IMG/VR virus record: IMGVR_UViG_3300034198_011109 | Location: 1-26,830 of that record | DNA: 26,830 nt | Direction: 5' to 3' (one strand) | Source of the DNA: a virus | Part shown: one piece after another, positions 17,977-25,200 of the stretch | Layout: each line of letters begins with the position of its first letter | Numbering within the stretch: the stretch's first letter is position 1 | The notes under the pieces: generated by a model | Told to the model about the DNA's origin: nothing | Databases searched by the model: none | Seen by the model: only the letters and a program-made list of their open reading frames with translations | Program-made: the position numbers and the translations under genes

Positions 17977-19611
17977 ATGGCATTAACAAGACCAAGTATT
18001 AATTTAATATCGAGTGGTATTACCACTTCTAATCTTGTTATTAGTAATACAACACCAGCAACCTCAAATATTACTGGTGCTTTAGTTGTTTCTGGTGGTG
18101 TTGGTATTGCCGGAAATGTGTATGCGGCCGCAATATATTCTAATGGTATTTTAGTTGATACCAGCAATGCTAATACAGTATACATTAAAGCTGGATTGGA
18201 TTCAGCTAATGCTAATATAGCAATTTTATTTGGTACTGATGTAAGCCAGAATAATCGCATGTCGATTATTGAAGGAACGGATGTAAGCCAAAATGCTAGA
18301 ATGGCCATTATTGAAGGTGTTGATGTTACACAAAACACCAACATTTCTAATAAATTATCATTAACTGGTTCACTTAATCAAACTGTTAGTGGTAATGTGA
18401 CAATCAGCCAAGATTTAATTGTTTCTGGTAATTTGATACTTACTGGTAATATTAACTCTCAAAACGTTCAACAACTGGCGGTAGCCGATCCATTAATTTT
18501 ACTTGGTCTTGGTAACTATTTAAGCGATACTAAAGATATTGGTTTTGCTGCTCATTATAATGATGGCACAAATGCACATGCTGGATTAATTCGTGATTCA
18601 GGAACAAAAGAATTTTATGTATTTCAAGGATATATTCCTGAAGTAGATGCAACCAATAATATTGATATTAATGATGTTTCATTTGTTAAAGCAAACTTAA
18701 ATGCTGGTTATGTAAAATCAAATTTAATTGCTACAACGGCAGTAGTTAATGGATTAGAACTTTATAATTATTCTACCGCCGTTTATGCACAGGCCAACGT
18801 AACTGCAGGTGGATTAATTACTGCCAATGCTAATACAGCAATTACTCAAGGCGTGGACTTAACTCAAAATACTAATATTGCTTTATTACAAGCTGGATTA
18901 ATCACAGCCAATGCTAATGGTGTTGCTACTGATGGTAAAATGCAATCAGCATATAATCAAGCTAACGTTACTGCTGGCGGACTTATAACGGCTAACGCTA
19001 ATACAGTTTATATCAAAGCTGGATTGGATTCAGCAAATGCTAATATTGTTTCATTACAAGCATTAGCTAATAGCGATTATACTACATTAACATCATCTAC
19101 TGGAACTTTTGGTAGTGGATCATTAGTGCCCGTTGTTACTATAGCCGCAAATGGTCGTGTGACTAACATTACAACAACTTCTGTATCGGGTGGAGGTGGC
19201 GGAAGTTCTTCCAATAGTTTCTCTGTAATTAAAGTTTCTGGTCAACCAGATTTAATTGCAAACACTCCAAACTCACCATTAACATTGGTTGCTGGATCAG
19301 GTATTATACTTTCATCAGTTGGTACATCCAATACATTAACGATTGCTTCTACCAGTGGTTTCTCTGGTGGTACTATTGCAAATCAATTAATCGTTGCTAA
19401 TAGTAATACATCAACATCAACAACTACTGGTGCATTACAAGTACAAGGTGGTGTAGGTATTACGGGTAATGCATATTCTAATGCGATATATACTAATGGA
19501 CTTTACTATGCTGCCAATAATCAACCTATACCAATTGGTGGCGGTAGTGGCGGATCATCAATTACAATAGGACAAGTAACTGCAATAGCAATGGGCTTTG
19601 CGTTACCATAA
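17977..19611 (+). CDS. Tail fibre protein (third fibre) with 14-residue modules
   Basis: The 544-residue protein starts with ALTRPSINLISSGITTSNLV and a GALVVSGGVGIAGNVY turn cassette. It then has 14-residue coiled-coil-like units (71-126) and a beta cassette ending in a block recurrent in marine T4-like fibres (ADPLILLGLGNYLSDTKDIG with HAGLIRDSGTKEFYVF). A second set of 14-residue units follows (277-360), then a Gly/Ser-rich linker (SGGGGGSSSN) and a final GALQVQGGVGITGN cassette. There is no S74 chaperone and no obvious C-terminal receptor domain. The C-terminus (GGGSGGSSITIGQVTAIAMG) is short and Gly-rich, so the tip may be supplied by other proteins. The Shine-Dalgarno is weak (CGGAAAA). 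The following genes code for a virion protein and three glycine-rich paralogues, plausible tip proteins. Confidence 0.82.
   Translation: MALTRPSINLISSGITTSNLVISNTTPATSNITGALVVSGGVGIAGNVYAAAIYSNGILVDTSNANTVYIKAGLDSANANIAILFGTDVSQNNRMSIIEGTDVSQNARMAIIEGVDVTQNTNISNKLSLTGSLNQTVSGNVTISQDLIVSGNLILTGNINSQNVQQLAVADPLILLGLGNYLSDTKDIGFAAHYNDGTNAHAGLIRDSGTKEFYVFQGYIPEVDATNNIDINDVSFVKANLNAGYVKSNLIATTAVVNGLELYNYSTAVYAQANVTAGGLITANANTAITQGVDLTQNTNIALLQAGLITANANGVATDGKMQSAYNQANVTAGGLITANANTVYIKAGLDSANANIVSLQALANSDYTTLTSSTGTFGSGSLVPVVTIAANGRVTNITTTSVSGGGGGSSSNSFSVIKVSGQPDLIANTPNSPLTLVAGSGIILSSVGTSNTLTIASTSGFSGGTIANQLIVANSNTSTSTTTGALQVQGGVGITGNAYSNAIYTNGLYYAANNQPIPIGGGSGGSSITIGQVTAIAMGFALP
18187..18354 (+). 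repeat. Four 14-residue units, fibre 3, first block
   Basis: Residues 71-126 are KAGLDSANANIAIL, FGTDVSQNNRMSII, EGTDVSQNARMAII and EGVDVTQNTNISNK. They are two-heptad units of the same types found in fibre 2; the first unit is repeated almost base for base around 14065-14110. Confidence 0.8.
18805..19056 (+). repeat. Six 14-residue units, fibre 3, second block
   Basis: Residues 277-360 are six in-register units: AGGLITANANTAIT, QGVDLTQNTNIALL, QAGLITANANGVAT, DGKMQSAYNQANVT, AGGLITANANTVYI and KAGLDSANANIVSL. All six unit types also occur in the fibre 2 shaft or beside it. Confidence 0.8.
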
Positions 19612-19634
19612 TTTAATTATCAGGAGATTATAAC

Positions 19635-20399
19635 ATGGCAGGAAATCAAGCACCCATTTATTCGAGAGTAGGCGACATTGAAGGCTCAGTAATTTTAACA
19701 ACGGCAGCTGCTGATTATACCGGTAACAACGTTAATAATACTATTGTGTATCAAGCAGATCCAACCAACGGTGGATTTATTCAGCGTTTAAGATTTAAGG
19801 CTCTTGGTACTAACGTTGCAACTGTTGCTCGTATATATCTCAATGAAGGATATCCGGCACTTACGACACAAGCTTTGGTACCAGGAACTCCTACTGCATC
19901 ACTTAGTGGTACTGGTGGTGCATTACAAGTTGGTAGTTATTATGCGGTAGTTCAATCAATTGACCAATACGGACAACCATCACAGTTTTCAGCAGAAAGT
20001 ACAGTAGCAAACACAACATCTAATACATCAACAATTACATTTTCTTGGGCTGGTGCCACAGGCGCTAATACATATCGTTTATTTGTTGGTCCATCTCCTA
20101 GTGGTGAAGTAATTTATTTTCCGGTATCAGGAAATACAACATCATATACTGTGGCAAACGTTGTTCCTAATTTAGTAACAAACTTACCATCACAAGGTCA
20201 ACCAAAAGACTTTGTTAGCGTTAATATGTTTTATGGTGAAGTTTCTTTACCAGCAACTACTGCAACACAAACTGCGGCAACAACTGACGTAGATTATCCA
20301 ATGAATATTGCATTACCCCCTGGTTATCACGTTCTTGTTGGATTAGGAACTACTGTTGCTGCTGGTTGGACTGTAACGGCAATTGGTGGTGCATATTAA
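19635..20399 (+). CDS. Virion protein with a fibronectin-like domain nested inside it
   Basis: The 254-residue protein consists of an outer beta domain split in two. Residues 1-72 contain NGGFIQRLRFKALGTNVATV and end in ARIYLNEG; residues about 192-254 contain FYGEVSLPATT, YPMNIALPPGYHVLVGLG and AAGWTVTAIGGAY. These two halves together match the plan of a common small phage virion protein in which the two parts are joined by a short loop. Here about 119 residues intervene, and their pattern (GSYYAVVQSIDQYGQPSQFS, then TITFSWAGATGANTYRLFVG) is that of a fibronectin type III-like sandwich. AGGAG at 19622-19626 lies 8 bases before ATG. It is coded between fibre 3 and the glycine-rich genes. The role is probably structural or in surface attachment. 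Confidence 0.72.
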   Translation: MAGNQAPIYSRVGDIEGSVILTTAAADYTGNNVNNTIVYQADPTNGGFIQRLRFKALGTNVATVARIYLNEGYPALTTQALVPGTPTASLSGTGGALQVGSYYAVVQSIDQYGQPSQFSAESTVANTTSNTSTITFSWAGATGANTYRLFVGPSPSGEVIYFPVSGNTTSYTVANVVPNLVTNLPSQGQPKDFVSVNMFYGEVSLPATTATQTAATTDVDYPMNIALPPGYHVLVGLGTTVAAGWTVTAIGGAY

Positions 20400-20401
20400 C
20401 A

Positions 20402-21853
20402 ATGCTGGATCTTAATCATGTTCTTGCGACTCCAGGTTTAGATTCACAGTATTTTCAAGGACCTGGATGGGTAACATCACCCACAGCAATAACTATTTCT
20501 TCGATGGCTCCTGCTGGCGCTTTATTTCTAGCCTCAGGTAACTATCAAGTTGGTCAAGCAATTCAAATTACTGGTAATTATTTACCAGGTACCATTACTG
20601 GCTACACATCCGGTGCTATCTATTATATTCTCACCGTGAACGGATCAACAATTCAAATCAGTGCAAGTCCTGGTGGTGCTCTAGTAACATCATCGTTTAC
20701 GAACATAACTGATGTTACTGTGGCAACTGGCGGCGTTTTAACTGTATCTGCTGGAGATTGGAAAGTTGGTCAACCAATTACTATAACAGGTACATTTACC
20801 GCAGGTTCTATTACTGGTTATGTGTCTGGTACCACTTATTATATTATCACAGTTACCAGCACAACATCAATTACTATTAGTGCAACTCTAGGTGGTTCAG
20901 CAGTAACATCAACTGCGGGTACTGCGACTCCGGGAGCTACATTTACTGTTGTTGGTGATGCAACAGTAAGCGTACTGATTCCGCAATGGCAAACTTGGCG
21001 TAAACCTCGTGGAATTAAATGGATTTATATGTTAGGTGTAGGTGGTGGGGCGTCTGGTGGATGTGGAGTGAATACAGCAACAACATCGGGTGGTGGAGCA
21101 GGAGGTGGTGGCGGTGGACAAACAACATTAATGATTCCAGCAATGTTTGTTCCTGATATTCTTTATATTGCTGCCGGTAATGGTGGACCAGCGCAAAATA
21201 CAAGTGGTGCAGTTGGTCTTGGTGGAACTCCAACTTACATATCTATTGAACCAAATACAGGAATGGATTTAAATAAAAATTTATTTTGGGCAAATCCTGG
21301 TACTATTACTGGTTCTGCAGCTACTGCTACAACAGGTGGTGGTACTGGAGTTCTTGCGACAGCAGCAACAATTGGTTATATGCCATTAGCTGGACGAGGA
21401 TTATATAATTTACAGACAGCCGCAGCAGGTCCTGGCGCAGGAGGTTCGCCGAATGCTGTTGGGGGCGATATTAGTAATGCTCCAAATACAGGAAACGTGA
21501 GTTTTCCCGGTAGTGGTGGTGGTGGCACTAGCGGTGCTGGTGGTGGAATTGGCCAATCGGGCTTGATTTTAGGACAAGATTTTTACCCTCTCTTGTCTAC
21601 TGGAGCAGCAGCAGCATCAGGTTCAACTCCAGCAGTAGATGGACAAGGTGGTTTTATTGCAAATCATTTTATATTTAATGGTGGTGGTTGTGGTGGCGGA
21701 GGTGCAACTACTACTGCAGGTGGTATTTCTGGACGTGGTGGTAACGGAACACCTGGATCGGGTGGCGGAGGTTCAGGTGGTGCAACTACAACAAATCCTA
21801 ATGTACAATCTGGTGCAGGCGGGCCAGGTTTTGTTCTTATATTAAGTTGGTAA
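20402..21853 (+). CDS. Glycine-rich adhesin-like protein A (first of three paralogues)
   Basis: The start chosen is the ATG at 20402 (483 residues), because it gives MLDLNHVLATPG, which matches MLDFNHVLSTPG and MLDFNHILSTPG of the two paralogues; an upstream in-frame ATG at 20366 would overlap the previous gene. Residues about 29-172 hold two 72-residue beta repeats missing from the paralogues. From about 195 the shared domain begins (QWQTWRKPRG, hydrophobic strand, then GGGAGGGGGG and IPAMFVPDILYI), with further glycine clusters to the C-terminal GPGFVLILSW. A 'W-x-K-P-x-G plus hydrophobic strand plus poly-Gly' plan is typical of glycine-rich phage fibre-tip domains. Poly-Gly stretches framing variable loops recall gp38-type adhesins with polyglycine helices. 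Host binding is inferred. Confidence 0.75.
   Translation: MLDLNHVLATPGLDSQYFQGPGWVTSPTAITISSMAPAGALFLASGNYQVGQAIQITGNYLPGTITGYTSGAIYYILTVNGSTIQISASPGGALVTSSFTNITDVTVATGGVLTVSAGDWKVGQPITITGTFTAGSITGYVSGTTYYIITVTSTTSITISATLGGSAVTSTAGTATPGATFTVVGDATVSVLIPQWQTWRKPRGIKWIYMLGVGGGASGGCGVNTATTSGGGAGGGGGGQTTLMIPAMFVPDILYIAAGNGGPAQNTSGAVGLGGTPTYISIEPNTGMDLNKNLFWANPGTITGSAATATTGGGTGVLATAATIGYMPLAGRGLYNLQTAAAGPGAGGSPNAVGGDISNAPNTGNVSFPGSGGGGTSGAGGGIGQSGLILGQDFYPLLSTGAAAASGSTPAVDGQGGFIANHFIFNGGGCGGGGATTTAGGISGRGGNGTPGSGGGGSGGATTTNPNVQSGAGGPGFVLILSW
20488..20919 (+). repeat. Two 216-base (72-residue) beta-domain repeats in protein A
   Basis: The motifs YQVGQAIQITG...GTITGYTSGAIYYILTV...IQISASPGGA and WKVGQPITITG...GSITGYVSGTTYYIITV...ITISATLGGS recur at a spacing of 216 bases. 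This 'VGQ-I-ITG...ITGY-SG-YYI...IS-GG' sandwich-like module is found in many phage structural proteins. Confidence 0.78.
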
Positions 21854-21854
21854 A

Positions 21855-22853
21855 ATGTTAGATTTTAATCACGTTCTTTCTACTCCAGGCGCAGATATTC
21901 AGTATTTTACTGCTGTCAGCTCAGCCGCTCGATCCATTAGCCAAAATGGACAACAATGGCAAACTTGGCGTAAACCTAGAGGTTGTAAATTTATTTATAT
22001 GATAGTAGTAGGTGGTGGGGGTTCTGGTGGATGTGGAGTGAATACCGCAACAACATCAGGTGGTGGTGGAGGAGGTGGTAGTGGTGGACAAACAACATTA
22101 ATGATTCCAGCAATGTTTCTTCCTGATGTTCTATACATTCAATGTGGTATGGGCGGTAGACAACCAGCAACATTAACAAGTGGTGCTACTGGTGTTGCTG
22201 GGATTGGTACAATGGCTATATGTGAACCTAATAGTAGTTCAAGTCAATTAATTGTAATAAATGCTAATGGCGGTGGTGGTGGTGGTGCAGCAAGTACTAC
22301 TGCTGCTGGTGCTGCTGGTACTGCTGGAGCTACAATTCAACTTAACGCAACACCATTTTTGGGACGAGGAATATTTAGAATTTATGCTGGCCAAGTCGGC
22401 GCCACCGGTGGTAACGGTACTGCGGGTACTGCTGGTACTAGTGTAACATTACCAACAACAGGCCCAATGGTCACAGGTGGTAGCGGTGGTGGAGGAAAAA
22501 CCGCAACCGTGTTTGGTGCAGGCTCAGTAATTACTATGCCCACAGGTGGTGTTAGCACAGGTTCTTCTGATTTCTTTCCATTGACTGGAACAACACCGGC
22601 AGCTGCTACAGGTGCAACGCCAGCTGCCGCAGGACAAGATGGAATAATTGTAAGAAATATGTTAATGAATTTTGGTGGTGGTGGAGGTGGCGCAGCTTCA
22701 GAAACATCAGGTGGTATTGCTGGTGCTGGTGGTAACGGAGCTCCAGGTTGCGGTGGTGGTGGTGCTGGTGGATCCTCATCAACTACAGGCGTAACAACAC
22801 TAGCAAGACCAGGTGATGGCGGCGATGGTTTTATTTACATTATAAGTATATAA
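21855..22853 (+). CDS. Glycine-rich adhesin-like protein B (second paralogue)
   Basis: The 332-residue protein shares the N-terminal LDFNHVLSTPG, the QWQTWRKPRGCKFIYMIVVG strand block (from residue 34), a glycine cluster (GGGGGGGSGG), and TTLMIPAMFLPDVLYIQCGMG. The middle differs in sequence from A and C, with its own glycine clusters (NANGGGGGGAAST, TGGSGGGGKT). The C-terminal part is shared again: NFGGGGGGAASETSGGIAG, GNGAPGCGGGGAGG and DGFIYIIS. Cysteines recur at positions shared with A or C. It begins one base after the A stop and ends one base before the C start, with little Shine-Dalgarno signal, so translation is probably coupled. Expected role: fibre-tip or virion-surface adhesin, with the variable middle as candidate receptor contact. 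Confidence 0.75.
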   Translation: MLDFNHVLSTPGADIQYFTAVSSAARSISQNGQQWQTWRKPRGCKFIYMIVVGGGGSGGCGVNTATTSGGGGGGGSGGQTTLMIPAMFLPDVLYIQCGMGGRQPATLTSGATGVAGIGTMAICEPNSSSSQLIVINANGGGGGGAASTTAAGAAGTAGATIQLNATPFLGRGIFRIYAGQVGATGGNGTAGTAGTSVTLPTTGPMVTGGSGGGGKTATVFGAGSVITMPTGGVSTGSSDFFPLTGTTPAAATGATPAAAGQDGIIVRNMLMNFGGGGGGAASETSGGIAGAGGNGAPGCGGGGAGGSSSTTGVTTLARPGDGGDGFIYIISI

Positions 22854-22854
22854 T

Positions 22855-23823
22855 ATGTTAGACTTTAACCATATTCTTTCTACTCCAGGTTATGACTTTC
22901 AACAGTTCATTGGAACTGCTAGTGCTACTATAGGTACAGGATCCGGTGGCCAACAATTACAAACTTGGAGAAAACCAAGAGGTATAAATTGGGTTTACAT
23001 CATTGGCGTAGGTGGCGGTGGATCAGGAAGTGTTGGTGGTAGAGCAGCTGCTACTGCTGGTGGAGGTGGTGGTGGAGGTTCAGGCGGTCAAACAACATTA
23101 TTAATACCCGCCAGTATGATTCCAGACACACTCTATATTCTTGCTGGTCAAGGTGGTATTTCTGGAACAACTGTTGCTCTTGCGGGTACAGCAGGAACTC
23201 CAACATATGTATTAATTGAACCTGATACAACACTCACAGTTAATCTTACTTTATTACTTGCGAATGGTGGTTCTCCAGGTGGCGCTGAAGCAAATGGTGG
23301 TAGTCCTGGTGGTACTGGTGGTACATCTGTAACCATTGCCAATATGCCATTGGCAGGCAGAAGCGCATACAACTTTTTTGGAGGACAAACAGGTGGTACA
23401 GGTGGTAGCAGAGCAGCTGGTGCTGGTGCAGCTATTTCAATACCCACAACAGGATTGATGGTCACAGGTGGCCAAGGTGGTGGTGGCGGAGGTAATACGC
23501 CAAATGCTGGCAATGGATTTCTCGCTAGCACAGGTTCACTAGGTCAAGATTTTTTCCCCAATACAACAGGGGGAACGCAAAGTGTTAGTGACCTGCCAGC
23601 ACCAGCAGGATCTCCTGGTTTTATTAGTCGTAACTTTTTGATGAATTTTGGTGGTTCAGGCGGTGGCGGCTCAAGTTCGATTACAGGTGGCATAGCAGGT
23701 GCTGGCGGTGATGGTGCACCAGGATGTGGCGGTGGCGGTGCAGGTGCTTCAAACTCAAATAATCCTACAGTATCACCGGCAGGTAACGGTGGACCAGGAT
23801 TTGTTTATATCATTTCATTCTAA
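22855..23823 (+). CDS. Glycine-rich adhesin-like protein C (third paralogue)
   Basis: The 322-residue protein follows the same plan: LDFNHILSTPGYDFQQF, QLQTWRKPRGINWVYIIGVG near residue 34, GGGGGGGSGGQTTLLIPASM, a variable middle (NGGSPGGAEANGGSPGG), MPLAGRSAYNFFGGQ, and a C-terminal block NFGGSGGGGSSSITGGIAG with APGCGGGGAGA and GFVYIISF. Compared with B, the loop after the first glycine cluster has lost the CGVNTATTS sequence shared by A and B and reads VGGRAAATA. It is the last gene before the gp13 promoter. The three proteins could form alternative or mixed tips on one of the fibres; which fibre is unknown. Confidence 0.75.
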   Translation: MLDFNHILSTPGYDFQQFIGTASATIGTGSGGQQLQTWRKPRGINWVYIIGVGGGGSGSVGGRAAATAGGGGGGGSGGQTTLLIPASMIPDTLYILAGQGGISGTTVALAGTAGTPTYVLIEPDTTLTVNLTLLLANGGSPGGAEANGGSPGGTGGTSVTIANMPLAGRSAYNFFGGQTGGTGGSRAAGAGAAISIPTTGLMVTGGQGGGGGGNTPNAGNGFLASTGSLGQDFFPNTTGGTQSVSDLPAPAGSPGFISRNFLMNFGGSGGGGSSSITGGIAGAGGDGAPGCGGGGAGASNSNNPTVSPAGNGGPGFVYIISF

Positions 23824-23839
23824 TCACAAATAAACTTAA

Positions 23840-23865
23840 ATGGAGCAAGGTATAAATACCTCCAT
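23840..23865 (+). other. Dyad symmetry enclosing the gp13 late promoter
   Basis: ATGGAG (23840-23845) pairs with CTCCAT (23860-23865), and inside it GTAT pairs with ATAC (23850-23853 with 23856-23859), leaving CAAG unpaired on one side. The TATAAATA box forms the centre. In RNA read through from upstream this is a ten-pair interrupted hairpin without a T-run. Confidence 0.5.
23851..23858 (+). promoter_or_regulatory. T4-type late promoter (exact TATAAATA) for the neck genes
   Basis: A second exact TATAAATA lies in the 56-base gap between protein C and gp13. Initiation near 23864 would give a short leader carrying AGGAG (23869-23873), 6 bases before the gp13 ATG. It would drive gp13, the HNH gene, gp14 and gp15. 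Confidence 0.8.
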
Positions 23866-23879
23866 CACAGGAGATATTG

Positions 23880-24653
23880 ATGGCTACCATTACCAACAGA
23901 CAAGATTTTATTGATTATTGCAAGCGTAGGCTTGGATTTCCCGTCATCGAAATTAACGTGGATGACGACCAGGTTAATGACCGTATCGATGACGCACTTC
24001 AATATTTTCAGGATTATCATTTTGATGGACTTCAAAAGGTCTATTGGATTAAAGTACTTAATAATACCGATATTGCAAACCGGTATTTGGATGCCAGCCA
24101 AGCAAAAGATTCTCAGGGAAATAATTTAGAAATTGCTGGTATTTCTCGTATATTCCCAATATCCGATTCTCAAGCAAACGTTAATATGTTTGACCTTCGT
24201 TATCAACTTCGTTTAAATGAGTTGTATGACTTTACTTCCGCATCATACATCAATTATACTTTAACAAATCAACACTTACGCTCTCTAGAAATTATGTTTA
24301 CTGGAGAAGTTCCTATTCGATTCCAAAGACATACTCAAAGATTGTATATTGATTGGAATTGGGGTAATTCTGAAGCTCCTACTGGTACAGTTGTTATCGC
24401 TGAAGCGTATGCTTTGATTAATCCGGATGTTTATAATTTGGTATGGAATGACCGTTGGTTGAAAGAGTATGCCACAGCACTTATTAAAAGAACTTGGGGT
24501 AACAATATGGCTAAGTTTGATAACATTCAATTACCGGGCGGAGTTACATTGAATGGCGGAAGAATTCTTCAAGAAGCTACGACAGAAATTGAGCGTCTTG
24601 AAAGAGAGATGGAAAATAATTACGGAAGTCCTTTAGAATTTTTTATGAATTAA
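23880..24653 (+). CDS. gp13: Neck protein, T4 gp13-like
   Basis: The 257-residue product is clearly of the gp13 type: ITNRQDFIDYCKRRLGFPVI, then EINVDDDQVNDRIDDALQYF at about 25-45, a central block with FDLRYQLRLNELYDF, the strand RFQRHTQRLYIDWNWG, and a C-terminal region with WLKEYATALIKRTWGNN and a terminal helix (ERLEREMENNYG). In T4, gp13 (309 residues) and gp14 complete the neck between the portal and the tail. ATG at 23880 is preferred over the adjacent in-frame TTG at 23877, because AGGAG at 23869-23873 is then 6 bases away. It is transcribed from the late promoter at 23851. The C-terminus looks natural, so the following HNH gene has not cut into it. Confidence 0.9.
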   Translation: MATITNRQDFIDYCKRRLGFPVIEINVDDDQVNDRIDDALQYFQDYHFDGLQKVYWIKVLNNTDIANRYLDASQAKDSQGNNLEIAGISRIFPISDSQANVNMFDLRYQLRLNELYDFTSASYINYTLTNQHLRSLEIMFTGEVPIRFQRHTQRLYIDWNWGNSEAPTGTVVIAEAYALINPDVYNLVWNDRWLKEYATALIKRTWGNNMAKFDNIQLPGGVTLNGGRILQEATTEIERLEREMENNYGSPLEFFMN

Positions 24654-24654
24654 T

Positions 24655-25200
24655 ATGTACCATAAACACCACATTATACCTCGACATATGGGTGGATCCG
24701 ATGATCCATCTAATTTAATTAAGTTAACAATACCAGAACATGCTGAAGCTCATCGTGTTTTATGGGAAACACATGGAAAAATAGAAGATTACTATGCTTG
24801 GCAAGGATTATTAGGCAATGTAACAGGTTATGAAATATTAAAAGGAATAATGGGATCTGAAAAAATGAGAAACCATCTTTCCAAAAAAGGCAAAGAATAT
24901 TGGAATACTTTATCTGAAGAAGAAAAAAATAAAAAACTTGAAAAATTTAATGCATCAAAAATAGGTAATAAACACGCATTAGGTAAAACTTGGACGTTAT
25001 CAGAACAATCTAAAAACAATGTTGCAGAATCAAAAAGTGTAAATTGGTTGATAACTTTTCCTAATGGTAAAAAAGAAATTATAAAAAACATGAATAAATT
25101 TTGTAGGGATAATGGTTTAGATCAAGGCGCTATGTCTAATGTTGCCAAAGGTTTAAAAAGTCACCATAAAAACCATTTATGCCAAAAGGTAGGAACCTAA
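24655..25200 (+). CDS. HNH homing-type endonuclease inserted between gp13 and gp14
   Basis: The 181-residue protein has an HNH core at its very start (HKHHIIPRHMGGSDDPSNLI, then KLTIPEHAEAH), with His6, Asn20 and His29/His33 as likely catalytic and metal-site residues. A Lys-rich middle (about 75-125) contains a NUMOD3-like patch (GNKHALGKTWTLSEQSK). The C-terminal part (WLITFPNGKKEIIKNMNKFC, then GLDQGAMSNVAKG and HHKNHLC) resembles the small DNA-binding repeats of phage homing endonucleases. Such enzymes cut alleles lacking the insertion and spread by repair. It starts one base after the gp13 stop with no Shine-Dalgarno, and is visibly richer in A than its neighbours. The gene breaks the otherwise contiguous gp13-gp14 pair. 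No intron or intein boundary is seen. Confidence 0.85.
   Translation: MYHKHHIIPRHMGGSDDPSNLIKLTIPEHAEAHRVLWETHGKIEDYYAWQGLLGNVTGYEILKGIMGSEKMRNHLSKKGKEYWNTLSEEEKNKKLEKFNASKIGNKHALGKTWTLSEQSKNNVAESKSVNWLITFPNGKKEIIKNMNKFCRDNGLDQGAMSNVAKGLKSHHKNHLCQKVGT

Noticed and set aside
20366-20401. Upstream in-frame ATG for glycine-rich protein A
   Set aside because: It would overlap the previous gene by 34 bases and add residues absent from both paralogues.
21992-21999. TATTTATA, a reverse-strand late-promoter match
   Set aside because: It lies inside the conserved strand block of gene B and no reverse-strand gene follows it.
23148-23531. 127-codon reverse-strand open frame rich in proline
   Set aside because: It is the complement of poly-glycine codons in gene C, with no independent signals.
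8067-23823. Diversity-generating retroelement acting on the fibre or glycine-rich genes
   Set aside because: No reverse transcriptase, template repeat or C-type lectin end is visible in this window, so variable segments are better explained by recombination.
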